Below are positions 13,964 to 21,032 of a stretch of DNA of 24,863 nucleotides, in pieces. Origin of the DNA: a virus; the IMG/VR virus record IMGVR_UViG_3300009187_000073, positions 1-24,863 of that record; one strand, 5' to 3'. The notes below the pieces were generated by a model that saw nothing but the letters and a program-made list of their open reading frames with translations, had not been told where the DNA came from and did no database searches. Every line of letters starts with the position of its first letter. Within the stretch, counting starts at the first letter, position 1. Position numbers and translations under genes: made by a program.

Positions 13964-13980
13964 AATCTACCATTGAATTA

Positions 13981-16047
13981 TTATTGTAACATTTGGTCTG
14001 CTGTAACCGGCATATTCTCAAATGGAGGGGGCGGAGATGGCACACCTGGAACTTGTAATTGTTGGCCGGTTGCGGCTTGCACAGTTTCACCAGCTTGAAC
14101 ATTACCACCTTGTGTTTGCATCATTTGTTGCATTTGTGAATTTTGAATTGATTGATTTGATGGCATTTCTTGTCCAGCTAATGGTCCTTGTTGCATACCA
14201 ATAGGAGGAAGGGGTTGCTCTCCAACAAGTTGTAATAATGCTGGATCTGTTTCTCTTAATGAATTTAAATGTTTTTCAATGTGTTCTAAAACAAGACGAA
14301 CAAGATCCGGGTCGCGGCGTAGATCTGGATCGGAAAGAACCGCTTTGTGTTCGTTAATATGAAGACGATGTTTGTCTAAAGGAGAAACCAAAACTTCTCT
14401 TCCTTCTAACATCTGCTCGTTTTCTGATTTAATTAAAAGCAATTCATTCATTTCACCTTCAAACATAGTTTCAATCTTACCTGTGTTAATTACTTGAAAA
14501 TATTGTTCGGGTGATTTAATAAGATTCATTTGTAGCATTTGTTCAGCCATTTGAACTCGACCGGCAGTTGTTCGAGAAAGAGGGTTACCAACATCAACAA
14601 CAACGCGATTAATTGCGGAAATTTGTTCGCCTGTAAATTCTTTTAAAAGTGGGCGGTTGTTTTTACCAACCAAAGCAATAACTTTAGGAGTCGTTGCAAA
14701 GTCTTTTAAAATTTGAATGATTGCAGTTCCAACATCCTCAATAAGTTTTACATAACTTTGTTGAAGACCTGAAATATATTGCAATGACATTGATTGAACA
14801 AGTGCAAGTGCTGTACCCGATTTAAGAGAAGCTTCAGGATTTCCACGAGTTACACTATTAACACCCGAAATAGTTTCAGCTGACTGAATTAACATATTTA
14901 AAAAGTTAAATACTTCTGGTGGAGTTGATGTTAATTGAAGCGGTTCAGGACGAGCGTTACCTTCAATAATGTTCATCGCACCATCTAATGTATTAACTGC
15001 AATATCAGCACCGCGAGGAACGAATAAATTTTGAACACCAAAGGCGTTTTGGTTGGTCATAATTGTGCTGTAAAGCGAGTTAATACCTTCTTGAATAGGA
15101 AAGATATCAAACATCGGAGTATAACCGTATGGTGTGCCCATAATCTCACGAGGAGTAATACGGAAAACAGGTAGAACACGGTACGGCATTTTTGTGTCTA
15201 ATAAAACAATCTCCGAATCAACGAAAAGCATGTACCGACCGTCTGGCATTGCTTCTGTTCGCTTATGATAAAATTCATATACCGGAATATCGTCGGTTTC
15301 ATCGTTGCTAAATACAGCCAAACGATACACTGCGCTTTGGTTTTTAGGTTTTACACCAAGAAGTTTTTCTTTTAACTCGGGATATTTTGCGATTAAATTA
15401 TAACGATTTTGAAATGAACGAGTTAAAATCCACTCGTTGTTCCAAGTCTCTTTTGTGCCGTCTACAACAACATCAAAAGGAGAAAGATTAGTGAATTCAA
15501 GCTCACCCTCATACACCATTTCACCAGTCTCAGGATCTGCGTCATATGCTTCGCCCGCAGTCGCGTTCCAATCTAGTTTAACATATCCAGAACCAAGAAC
15601 AATTGCCATTTCGGTTGCTTTTTTAAGACAATCCTCAAGGTGTTTTTCACGCATATAATAATCTAAAACACCATTAGCTACATAAGTTTGTGCTAATGAC
15701 TTATAATCCGTGTTTACAGCTCTAGCTTCCATCATAGGACGGTTGGCTGTAATCATTGTAAAAATGTGTTGAGCGATGTTTGCAAAATGGTTAACCGGTA
15801 ACATGGTAAGTTCACCCTGTTCACCAGAAAATTCAACTCTATGGCCATATCCAAGGTCATTAGAATAAGCCCCGTGGTAGGCCCGCCACATTCTAGACAT
15901 TTTCTCCAAGTAAGCGTTGGCTCTTAGAAGGTTAAAAAAGCTATCACCTTTAGCTAAAAGGATTCCCGCGCAGTCCTCTGCTTTTTTTTGAGCAAAGTAA
16001 ACTTCGTCTTGTTGTTTTTGATCCATTTTAGTAAAAGGAGTATCCAT
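13981..16047 (-). CDS. Portal protein, P22-like type (688 aa)
   Basis: Forms the dodecameric DNA gate at one capsid vertex, docks the terminase and connects to the tail. The order of motifs fits the large P22-type portals: an N-terminal helical clip region; RMWRAYHGAYSND...GELTMLPVNHFANIAQHIF; then a stretch through VANGVLDYYMREKHLEDCLK, VLGSGYVKLDWNATAGEAYD and FDVVVDGTKETWNNEWI; then PREIMGTPYGYTPMFDIFPI and SGVNSVTRGNPEASLKSGTA in the core. A long helical barrel-like C-terminal part follows, ending in a Gln/Met/Pro-rich tail (620-688) that is probably disordered. The length is close to P22 portals and longer than T7-type. The start at 16047 has GGGTGA upstream; a second ATG lies at codon 8. 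A promoter-like motif lies about 50 bases upstream, so portal expression may be uncoupled from the terminase. Confidence 0.88.
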   Translation of the reverse strand: MDTPFTKMDQKQQDEVYFAQKKAEDCAGILLAKGDSFFNLLRANAYLEKMSRMWRAYHGAYSNDLGYGHRVEFSGEQGELTMLPVNHFANIAQHIFTMITANRPMMEARAVNTDYKSLAQTYVANGVLDYYMREKHLEDCLKKATEMAIVLGSGYVKLDWNATAGEAYDADPETGEMVYEGELEFTNLSPFDVVVDGTKETWNNEWILTRSFQNRYNLIAKYPELKEKLLGVKPKNQSAVYRLAVFSNDETDDIPVYEFYHKRTEAMPDGRYMLFVDSEIVLLDTKMPYRVLPVFRITPREIMGTPYGYTPMFDIFPIQEGINSLYSTIMTNQNAFGVQNLFVPRGADIAVNTLDGAMNIIEGNARPEPLQLTSTPPEVFNFLNMLIQSAETISGVNSVTRGNPEASLKSGTALALVQSMSLQYISGLQQSYVKLIEDVGTAIIQILKDFATTPKVIALVGKNNRPLLKEFTGEQISAINRVVVDVGNPLSRTTAGRVQMAEQMLQMNLIKSPEQYFQVINTGKIETMFEGEMNELLLIKSENEQMLEGREVLVSPLDKHRLHINEHKAVLSDPDLRRDPDLVRLVLEHIEKHLNSLRETDPALLQLVGEQPLPPIGMQQGPLAGQEMPSNQSIQNSQMQQMMQTQGGNVQAGETVQAATGQQLQVPGVPSPPPPFENMPVTADQMLQ

Positions 16048-16093
16048 TTATTCACCCACAAATAACCATAATTGCATTAGTTAAGTTTCTATA

Positions 16094-16110
16094 CAAGTAT
16101 AGTTGTTATT
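16094..16110 (-). promoter_or_regulatory. Promoter-like motif ATAACAACTATACTTG upstream of the portal gene
   Basis: Copy of the recurring motif at the very end of the terminase gene, reading toward the portal and leaving a leader of roughly 45 bases. Just downstream, CTATACTTGTATAG forms a short inverted repeat overlapping the TATACT. Confidence 0.55.
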
Positions 16111-17566
16111 TTTTCTTTACGTTAAAAATAGCTCGATAAACATCGTTTGCTTGTTGGCCGTAAAAATTTTTAGGGTTATTAACATATAAATCTTTTAAAT
16201 CATAATTATAATGAGCGGGATATGGATTTTTATTATAACTTACAGATCTTACAAGATATTTAGCGGCATCTACAGTATCATAATGACCATTATCAGGCGA
16301 ACGAGCAAAAGTTGTTTTGGTTTCTACATTTTTCCATTTACAATTTCTTAGATGACGAATAAGGGTCTTACATTTTGGGTTTATTATAATTTTTTTAGTG
16401 GCAAGCATAACCCTAAGATTATTTAATGCAGATTCATTGTCATCTTTTTTAGCCGGAACAAACGTTAATTTATTATTAGATATACGAGTAATTTCTTGTG
16501 TAACAATATAATTAATGTCACTAACACGAGTGTGTGGAATTTTAATTTCATTACTTATAGGATTAGTCCAAAGTTCAATTTCTTTTTTAAGAATTTTTTC
16601 AGTTAAATCTGGTAGTTGTAATTCTTTTCCACTTAAAACTATTTCATCTTCAAAAATTATTTTATCTGCTTTAAAATCATAATAAGCGAATAAAACAGCA
16701 GTTAAGTCTTTGTACCCAAGATCCATTGCAACATATGTATCGTAAAATGGTGGTTTGGGCCACTCTTTAATAATTTCTTTTTCTAACTCAACCGTGAATT
16801 CTGGGAATAAAACATTTTCTTCTTCTCGAATAACTTCACAAAGATATTCACGTCTAAACTGAGGAGAGTTTTCTCCACCCATTTCTTTAATTGCACGATC
16901 AATTTGTTCTTGAGCAAGCATTGGGTTATCAAAAATTGTTTTTTTAGTAAGAGTTGAGTTTAATTCAGCTTGTTCGATAAACTCATAAAAGTCATGATCT
17001 GAGTCTGTTGGGGGTGTGGAAGCTAGGATAATTTTACCACCAGTATGCATTAGAGTTGGTAATAAAATAGATTTAACAATGTGTTTTAAATTATCACAGA
17101 AGCCAGCCTCATCTACAAGAACAAGATCAGACTTTTGACCCCGTAGGCGTTCGTAGTGTTTGTTATCACTACCGGCTAACTGAATAGAACTTCCATTAGA
17201 AAAATGGTATGTAAATTTACTTTCAATATATGTTGGCTTTAAATGCTCGGGACAGTCTTCTAAAAGCATTTTAAAAATAGGATCAAATATGTTTTTAGCG
17301 TGAAGCTTAGTGTCAGTTAGAAGCTTTACAATGGAGTTTGATTTACGAAGACATTGCTCTAAAGCGATAAGAGCAAGAGCCACAGATTTACCACTCTGAC
17401 GAGCTAATAGCCATACAAGGGTAGCATTATCATCTGCGTCATTAAAGATTTTACGCATGTCTTTTTGAACAGCGTGACATTTCCAAGACAGTTCGCCCCG
17501 AGCCCAAAGCTCAGCAACCGCATCTTTTTTGCTTATTTTATTTTTAAGAGAATGTTCCTTGCTCAT
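16106..17566 (-). CDS. terL: Terminase large subunit (486 aa)
   Basis: Packages DNA into the prohead using an ATPase and cuts concatemers with an RNase H-like nuclease. Visible motifs: Walker A ARQSGKS (residues 55-61), Walker B LVLVDEAG (148-155) with the catalytic Glu, and the coupling motif ILASTPP (180-186). Nuclease acidic residues are in VAMDLGYKD (D282), a middle Asp near 350 (TRVSD) and GHYDTVDAAKYL (D430, D433). The length is typical. The start at 17566 lies 23 bases inside the upstream gene, suggesting coupled translation with the probable small subunit. The classic Walker A variant with Arg in place of the first Gly (xRQSGKS) is normal in terminases. Confidence 0.95.
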   Translation of the reverse strand: MSKEHSLKNKISKKDAVAELWARGELSWKCHAVQKDMRKIFNDADDNATLVWLLARQSGKSVALALIALEQCLRKSNSIVKLLTDTKLHAKNIFDPIFKMLLEDCPEHLKPTYIESKFTYHFSNGSSIQLAGSDNKHYERLRGQKSDLVLVDEAGFCDNLKHIVKSILLPTLMHTGGKIILASTPPTDSDHDFYEFIEQAELNSTLTKKTIFDNPMLAQEQIDRAIKEMGGENSPQFRREYLCEVIREEENVLFPEFTVELEKEIIKEWPKPPFYDTYVAMDLGYKDLTAVLFAYYDFKADKIIFEDEIVLSGKELQLPDLTEKILKKEIELWTNPISNEIKIPHTRVSDINYIVTQEITRISNNKLTFVPAKKDDNESALNNLRVMLATKKIIINPKCKTLIRHLRNCKWKNVETKTTFARSPDNGHYDTVDAAKYLVRSVSYNKNPYPAHYNYDLKDLYVNNPKNFYGQQANDVYRAIFNVKKK

Positions 17567-17972
17567 TATCTAACATTTTTAATAGATCGTCGTTATTCAT
17601 TTTTTGTGTTTGAATTGATATAGACGAGCTAGAACCTTTTGATAAAAGTATTTTTGTAAATATTTCAACGCGCTTTGCTTCTTCAAGAGTAAGTTCTCTA
17701 TCCATTGAAATTTCTTTCATTCGGGCCAATTGAACTTTAGCAATCATTTCTTCATCAGATGATGCTTCTACTTGATAGGCAATAAAATTTTGTTTTTCTT
17801 CTTGAAGAAGTGGAGTTGATTTTTCAAGAAGATCCTTTAATTCAACATTTTCTTCTTCTAATACCTTGACTTTTCTAGATAATGATAGAATTGTTTTATA
17901 TTGTGCTTCTGCGTATTTTTGCAAAGAAGCAGCATCTTTAAATTGTTCTAGCATTTTATCTATTGAGTCCAT
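17544..17972 (-). CDS. Probable terminase small subunit (142 aa)
   Basis: A charged helical protein. Residues 1-60 contain a coiled-coil-like stretch (YKTILSLSRKVKVLEEENVE), and residues 80-115 are acidic and basic helix (ARMKEISMDRELTLEEAKRV). The C-terminus is QKMNNDDLLKMLDNEQG. It overlaps the large terminase start by 23 bases and shares TAATG with the upstream membrane protein. Small terminase subunits are of this size, oligomerise through helices and are usually encoded immediately before terL, so position and composition agree. I do not see a clear N-terminal helix-turn-helix, which lowers certainty. Confidence 0.6.
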   Translation of the reverse strand: MDSIDKMLEQFKDAASLQKYAEAQYKTILSLSRKVKVLEEENVELKDLLEKSTPLLQEEKQNFIAYQVEASSDEEMIAKVQLARMKEISMDRELTLEEAKRVEIFTKILLSKGSSSSISIQTQKMNNDDLLKMLDNEQGTFS

Positions 17973-18259
17973 TAGAATTTAACAGCGGATCTAATCTGCT
18001 GCCCTAGCTTCATAGTTGAAACATGAGAACGTAGTTCTTCGGCTTCTTTTTTAGATTCAATGGATTGTTCTTCTAGTGTCTTTAAACGACCTATCAAAGA
18101 ATTAAGAATTTTATCTTCTTCTCGATTAATCATGTATCCAGCGAATCCAGTTAAAATAGCAAACACAGGGGCGTCTTGCAAAGAAGCACCTGACATTAAC
18201 ATTTTTACACTAAAAGCAACAAAAAGACCAAGAGGGATATACTTAATATACTCTTTCAT
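17972..18259 (-). CDS. Membrane protein with coiled-coil tail, holin-like candidate (95 aa)
   Basis: The N-terminal third contains two hydrophobic spans (about residues 8-22, IPLGLFVAFSVKMLM, and 30-45, APVFAILTGFAGYMIN) joined by a short polar turn. These are followed by an acidic/basic coiled coil (ILNSLIGRLKTLEEQSIESK) and a basic C-terminus. Two short spans, a size near 95 residues and a gene next to the divergent endolysin are consistent with a class II-type holin. A membrane anchor for packaging or another function is possible. The start at 18259 has GAGGAAA upstream. It is the first gene after a promoter-like motif and is followed without gap by the terminase genes. Confidence 0.5.
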   Translation of the reverse strand: MKEYIKYIPLGLFVAFSVKMLMSGASLQDAPVFAILTGFAGYMINREEDKILNSLIGRLKTLEEQSIESKKEAEELRSHVSTMKLGQQIRSAVKF

Positions 18260-18354
18260 AGTGTTTCCTCGATGAATTTAAAAAGTGATGGTTTCGTAAG
18301 CCACTGATTTTATTTGCCTTAATATGGCGGTTGGCATTGAAGAAATCACTTCTT

Positions 18355-18385
18355 ATAGTATAGTTGTTAATTAACAACTTTATAT
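18355..18385. promoter_or_regulatory. Back-to-back promoter-like motifs in an 18-bp palindrome
   Basis: Positions 18362-18379 read AGTTGTTAATTAACAACT, a perfect palindrome made of two motif copies facing away from each other. The minus copy (TTAACAACTATACT) faces the holin-like/terminase operon and the plus copy (TTAACAACTTTATAT) abuts the endolysin ATG. It probably fires both ways, tying lysis to packaging gene expression. Confidence 0.6.
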
Positions 18386-18820
18386 ATGAGTGATAAAATA
18401 AAAATTAAAGATGATTATTATATTTGGAACAAAGGCGACAATCTTTGGATTAATAATTGGTTTAAAACCAAAGAATTTGAATGTAAATGTTCCAATAAAG
18501 AATGTGTAGAACAAAAAATTGCGGTTGAACTGGTTAATCGTTTAACTGAAATTAGAGACTATACAAAAAGCCCAATGAGGGTCACATCTGGGTATCGTTG
18601 TAGTAAACACCAAGAAGAAATTAGAAATAGTGGAACATCAACAGTTGTTGCTAAAAAAAGCACACACGAGCTGGGTAATGCTGCCGACATTTCTGTTTCT
18701 AGCTTAACAACATTAAATTTATTACCGATTGTAGAAAAAAAGTTTAAATCAATCGGTATTGCGAACAATTTTTTACATGTTGATCTTAGGGACGATAAAG
18801 CTCGTCGCTGGAAATATTAA
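18386..18820 (+). CDS. Endolysin, M15-family peptidoglycan peptidase (144 aa)
   Basis: Zinc peptidase of the D-Ala-D-Ala carboxypeptidase / L-Ala-D-Glu endopeptidase group (Peptidase_M15_3 type), cutting cell-wall peptides for host lysis. It opens with WFKTKEFECKC, then RVTSGYRCSKHQ (the TSGYR box), the zinc motif STHELGNAADI (H94, D101; SxHxxGxAxD) and the last ligand in NNFLHVDLR (H131, with D133), ending RRWKY. There is no signal peptide, so it would need a holin to reach the wall. The start at 18386 has no ribosome-binding site and directly abuts a promoter-like motif, suggesting a leaderless message. It is the only plus-strand gene between two minus-strand blocks, and its last bases overlap the stop of the convergent gene (TTAA shared). 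Confidence 0.9.
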   Translation: MSDKIKIKDDYYIWNKGDNLWINNWFKTKEFECKCSNKECVEQKIAVELVNRLTEIRDYTKSPMRVTSGYRCSKHQEEIRNSGTSTVVAKKSTHELGNAADISVSSLTTLNLLPIVEKKFKSIGIANNFLHVDLRDDKARRWKY

Positions 18821-19257
18821 GCATCATTACAAAATTGGGTCATATTTTCTTTAACCTGATCATATAAAACGTCTTCAGGTAATTGAATCAAATATGGGTT
18901 CATATAATTATCTTCTGTATCAACATGGTGTTTATCTAAAATACAATGGGTTAGTTCGTGGAACATCAATTGTTTTTTTGTTTCTAGATTAGAAATTGTC
19001 CAATAATTTTCATCAATCAATATCTCTTTGCGATGTAAATAAACGGTACACAGTCCGATATTGTCATCTGTTAATTTACTAAATCGTATAGAAAATTGAT
19101 TTGGTTTTTGTATTTTATTACATTGCTCTTTTCCAAGAGCCATAAATTCTGCATAATATACATTAAGATCTTTATCAATATTATTTAATGGTATAGTAAA
19201 AAACAATATAATAGCAGAAAACCAAGCAGCTAATAACCCCATTTTAGTTCGCCTCAT
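18817..19257 (-). CDS. HExxH metallopeptidase-like protein with N-terminal membrane segment (146 aa)
   Basis: Residues 7-23 (GLLAAWFSAIILFFTIP) form a signal peptide or anchor after a positive RRTK. The rest would be outside the cytoplasm. The zinc signature is HELTHCILDKH (H100, E101, H104, H110), the spacing of HExxHxxxxxH peptidases, followed by NYMNPYLI, whose Met119 may serve as a Met-turn. A strand before it (LHRKEILIDENYW) fits the edge strand of such folds. Cys at 46, 70, 105 and 143 could form disulphides in the periplasm. The start at 19257 gives the positive N-region; an ATG at 19242 has the better-spaced GAGG and is the alternative. It is not a known endolysin, so its substrate is unknown. 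Confidence 0.65.
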   Translation of the reverse strand: MRRTKMGLLAAWFSAIILFFTIPLNNIDKDLNVYYAEFMALGKEQCNKIQKPNQFSIRFSKLTDDNIGLCTVYLHRKEILIDENYWTISNLETKKQLMFHELTHCILDKHHVDTEDNYMNPYLIQLPEDVLYDQVKENMTQFCNDA

Positions 19258-19453
19258 TTGATTTTCTTCTTGCTCTTAATTTAATCATGTTTTCATGCGA
19301 ACGCTTTACGTTACAAGAACCACATACTGAACCATTCCATAATTTTCCAGTTTCATCTACTGTTTTTTTATTTTTTCCGTCCGGGTATTTTCCCGTTTCT
19401 ATTCTATCTTTTAAAACTTTACAAATCTTACATATTCTTTTATTGTTTTCCAT
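19244..19453 (-). CDS. Small zinc-knuckle-like protein (69 aa)
   Basis: Contains CKIC (C8, C11) and CGSC (C44, C47), a two-pair layout typical of a small zinc ribbon, with a basic helix after it (KRSHENMIKLRARRK). This resembles short phage proteins sometimes annotated as HNH-like or recombination-endonuclease-like zinc fragments, but the H-N-H residues needed for nuclease activity are not evident. It overlaps the 80-aa gene upstream by 14 bases and the metallopeptidase-like gene downstream. A nucleic-acid-binding role is inferred from the Cys pairs and charge. Confidence 0.55.
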   Translation of the reverse strand: MENNKRICKICKVLKDRIETGKYPDGKNKKTVDETGKLWNGSVCGSCNVKRSHENMIKLRARRKSNEAN

Positions 19454-19682
19454 ATTTATTTCTCAATTTTAAAGGCACACTCATTGTATTACACACATCC
19501 AGTTCATGTTGTTTTATTCCACCTAAAGTTAAAATAGACATTAATTCTAATATATTATTCTCATTAAGAACGTCAACAGTATCGGAATATTTCATTTCAT
19601 TAAATGTGTTATTTATTTTAAAAATTTTTTTATACTTATTACCCATGTCTAGTTGTTTAATTTTTTTATTAAGTCTGTTCAT
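19440..19682 (-). CDS. Hypothetical protein (80 aa)
   Basis: A charged protein with a basic N-terminus (MNRLNKKIKQLDMGNKYKK), a Leu-rich middle helix (DVLNENNILELMSILTLGG) and a basic end. No motif is recognised and there is no membrane segment. It starts at 19682 by ATGA overlap with the stop of the 65-aa gene, with GAGG ten bases upstream inside that gene, so it is translationally coupled. Both overlaps support a real gene. Confidence 0.5.
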   Translation of the reverse strand: MNRLNKKIKQLDMGNKYKKIFKINNTFNEMKYSDTVDVLNENNILELMSILTLGGIKQHELDVCNTMSVPLKLRNKYGKQ

Positions 19683-19876
19683 TCTGATCCAGCCTCATAG
19701 TTGCATTTACAGCAGGTTAATTTATCAGTGACGGGGTGCCTTGACCAATCGTGAATTTCGTCAATTTCATGACATTTTGGGATTGGTTTTGGTTTGTTTC
19801 TATTTTCAGCAACATTTACTGCATTAAAAAACATATAACCAAGTACCATCATAAGCATAAAAATCAGCAATTCCAT
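19679..19876 (-). CDS. Small membrane protein with Cys/His tail (65 aa)
   Basis: Residues 1-20 (MELLIFMLMMVLGYMFFNAV) form one membrane span. A Lys/Pro linker follows, then a tail with Cys35, His36, His42 in the string HDW, and Cys55, Cys56, Cys58. The C...H-x-W...CxxC layout (KCHEIDEIHDW, then LTCCKC) is common in small phage zinc-ribbon proteins, here tethered to the membrane. A good ribosome-binding site (TAGGAG) precedes the ATG at 19876. It is the first gene of a four-gene overlapping chain running to 18817. Function unknown. Confidence 0.6.
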   Translation of the reverse strand: MELLIFMLMMVLGYMFFNAVNVAENRNKPKPIPKCHEIDEIHDWSRHPVTDKLTCCKCNYEAGSE

Positions 19877-19901
19877 AATAATCTCCTAGACTTACAAGAA
19901 T

Positions 19902-19915
19902 TTAACAACTATAAC
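19902..19915 (+). promoter_or_regulatory. Promoter-like motif TTAACAACTATAAC in antisense orientation
   Basis: A full match to the recurring motif but oriented rightward, toward the 3' ends of the minus-strand genes at 19954-20166 and 20211-20732. No convincing plus-strand gene follows; the GTG-initiated frame at 19931-20197 has no ribosome-binding site. It could make an antisense RNA or be inactive. Confidence 0.35.
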
Positions 19916-19953
19916 TAAAGTTGCACGTATGTGAACCTAATAAACATTACGTA

Positions 19954-20166
19954 TCAACTACGACGAGCTTCAAACAGCGAGTCGCCGACGTTACCAATTA
20001 ACGTACCGACAACATCAGTTATTCGCCACGGATTAGTGTATTCACCACTTCTATCCTTTAAAACCCAAACAAAACTACCTACCAAGCCAATAGAAAGACA
20101 AAAATCTTTTTTTGGCTTTCGTAAATTTCTTACTATATATCCATACATAACACCATCCATACCCAT
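19954..20166 (-). CDS. Hypothetical protein (70 aa)
   Basis: Reads MGMDGVMYGYIVRNLRKPKK, DFCLSIGLVGSFVWVLKDRS, then TNPWRITDVVGTLIGNVGD. It has a possible weak hydrophobic segment (LSIGLVGSFVWVL), and the GLVGSFVWV / PWRITDVVGTLIGN strings look conserved rather than random. The ATG at 20166 has AAGGTG at seven bases. The opposite frame (19931-20197, plus) overlaps it completely but lacks a ribosome-binding site, so I prefer this strand. A later Met (MYGYIV) is an alternative start. Function unknown. Confidence 0.5.
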   Translation of the reverse strand: MGMDGVMYGYIVRNLRKPKKDFCLSIGLVGSFVWVLKDRSGEYTNPWRITDVVGTLIGNVGDSLFEARRS

Positions 20167-20210
20167 ACAACTACACCTTATGTCTTACATTAATTAATTC
20201 TTTTGTTACA

Positions 20211-20732
20211 TTATTTTATGTGTTTTGTATCTTTATAGAATAATGTGGTCAAAGAATTATCGGAATATATTATGTTGTTTACTTTATTGTTGGGATAGTT
20301 GGTTTGTATGAAAGACGATGCATCATCCATTTTATCGAATATACCAACAATAATTTTATCGTTACGCTTATTAACCAGTAGAACGTGTATTTTATAATCT
20401 TTTGTAACGGCTATACGAACTTTATAGGACACAATTAATCTGTTAGTGTATGGAGTATACCCAGCGGATACAAACGCTTCTATAAGCTCTACAGCACGTA
20501 TCTTACGCGTTTTTATATCACACCCCCCCGATACAAGTAAAACGAATTGAAGATTGGGTAAATCACGGATTAACTTACGGCAGGAGTGAGATTTATCCTG
20601 AATTTGTGATATGTTTCTAGATACAGCTGCTAGAATATTATTACTATGAGAGATAAAGAATCGTTTATCTTTTTCATTAATAAAACCCCATACTCCGGGT
20701 TTAGAATAATCTAGTAAATCTTTTATGTTCAT
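20211..20732 (-). CDS. Degenerate GIY-YIG-like protein (173 aa)
   Basis: Residues 11-45 (KPGVWGFINEKDKRFFISHS, then NNILAAVSRNISQIQ) follow the GIY-YIG layout: GVW at the GIY position, FIS at the YIG position, an Arg (R39) after the SNN turn, Glu82 in AVELIEAF and Asn97 in YTPYTNR. Two catalytic Tyr positions are Trp15 and Phe26, so nuclease activity is doubtful. The C-terminal part (about 110-160) is a second small unit (YKIHVLLVNKRNDKIIVGIF, then DKMDDASSFI) that looks like a separate module, perhaps DNA- or protein-binding. The ATG at 20732 has no clear ribosome-binding site. A promoter-like motif lies about 145 bases upstream. It is the first gene of the minus-strand cluster. Confidence 0.6.
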   Translation of the reverse strand: MNIKDLLDYSKPGVWGFINEKDKRFFISHSNNILAAVSRNISQIQDKSHSCRKLIRDLPNLQFVLLVSGGCDIKTRKIRAVELIEAFVSAGYTPYTNRLIVSYKVRIAVTKDYKIHVLLVNKRNDKIIVGIFDKMDDASSFIQTNYPNNKVNNIIYSDNSLTTLFYKDTKHIK

Positions 20733-21032
20733 AAATTAACATCATATAATTGTGTCAATCAGTTTCATCCCATTTAATGATATCAACGACTTACAGAGTG
20801 ACAAATTACCTTTACACTAAGACAATATACAAAATAAACCCTATTTGTTGATATAACGCACATACAGGGTGTTTCTGTAATAGTTGTTAACTAATCTAAT
20901 TGTGTTTCTAGAATATATATTAAAAATTCGCGGATGGGCTTGGCTAACGCTATCGCACTCACAAAGTACCCTACCCCCCCCCTCCTCCTGGCATACTTCC
21001 TGCTACCTGCAATCCCCATACCTCAACTCAAC
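20733..21032. other. Gene-free divergent region, AT-rich then C-rich
   Basis: This stretch separates the leftward genes from the rightward RNA and genes. It holds one promoter-like motif, an AT-rich segment (about 20910-20927), a run of nine C at 20974-20982 followed by TCCTCCTGG, and ACAGGGTGTTT (20864-20874), which recurs at 21191-21201. No frame has a ribosome-binding site. Any promoter for the rightward RNA should lie here, but I see no clear -35/-10 pair. Confidence 0.5.
20877..20890 (-). promoter_or_regulatory. Promoter-like motif TTAACAACTATTAC upstream of the GIY-YIG-like gene
   Basis: Copy of the recurring motif followed by AGAAAC, the same bases that follow the scaffold copy (AGAAACC). 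It faces leftward with a leader of about 140 bases before the ATG at 20732. That leader holds no frame I can support. Confidence 0.5.

Noticed and set aside
18275-18334. 19-codon minus-strand frame MPTAILRQIKSVAYETITF in the leader of the holin-like gene
   Set aside because: No ribosome-binding site; it lies in a leader that can form an AAGTGAT/ATCACTT stem, so it is more likely untranslated. A leader peptide cannot be excluded.
19931-20197. 88-codon plus-strand frame with GTG start just after a promoter-like motif
   Set aside because: No ribosome-binding site and low-complexity residues; the opposite-strand 70-aa gene has a good AAGGTG leader and more protein-like sequence.
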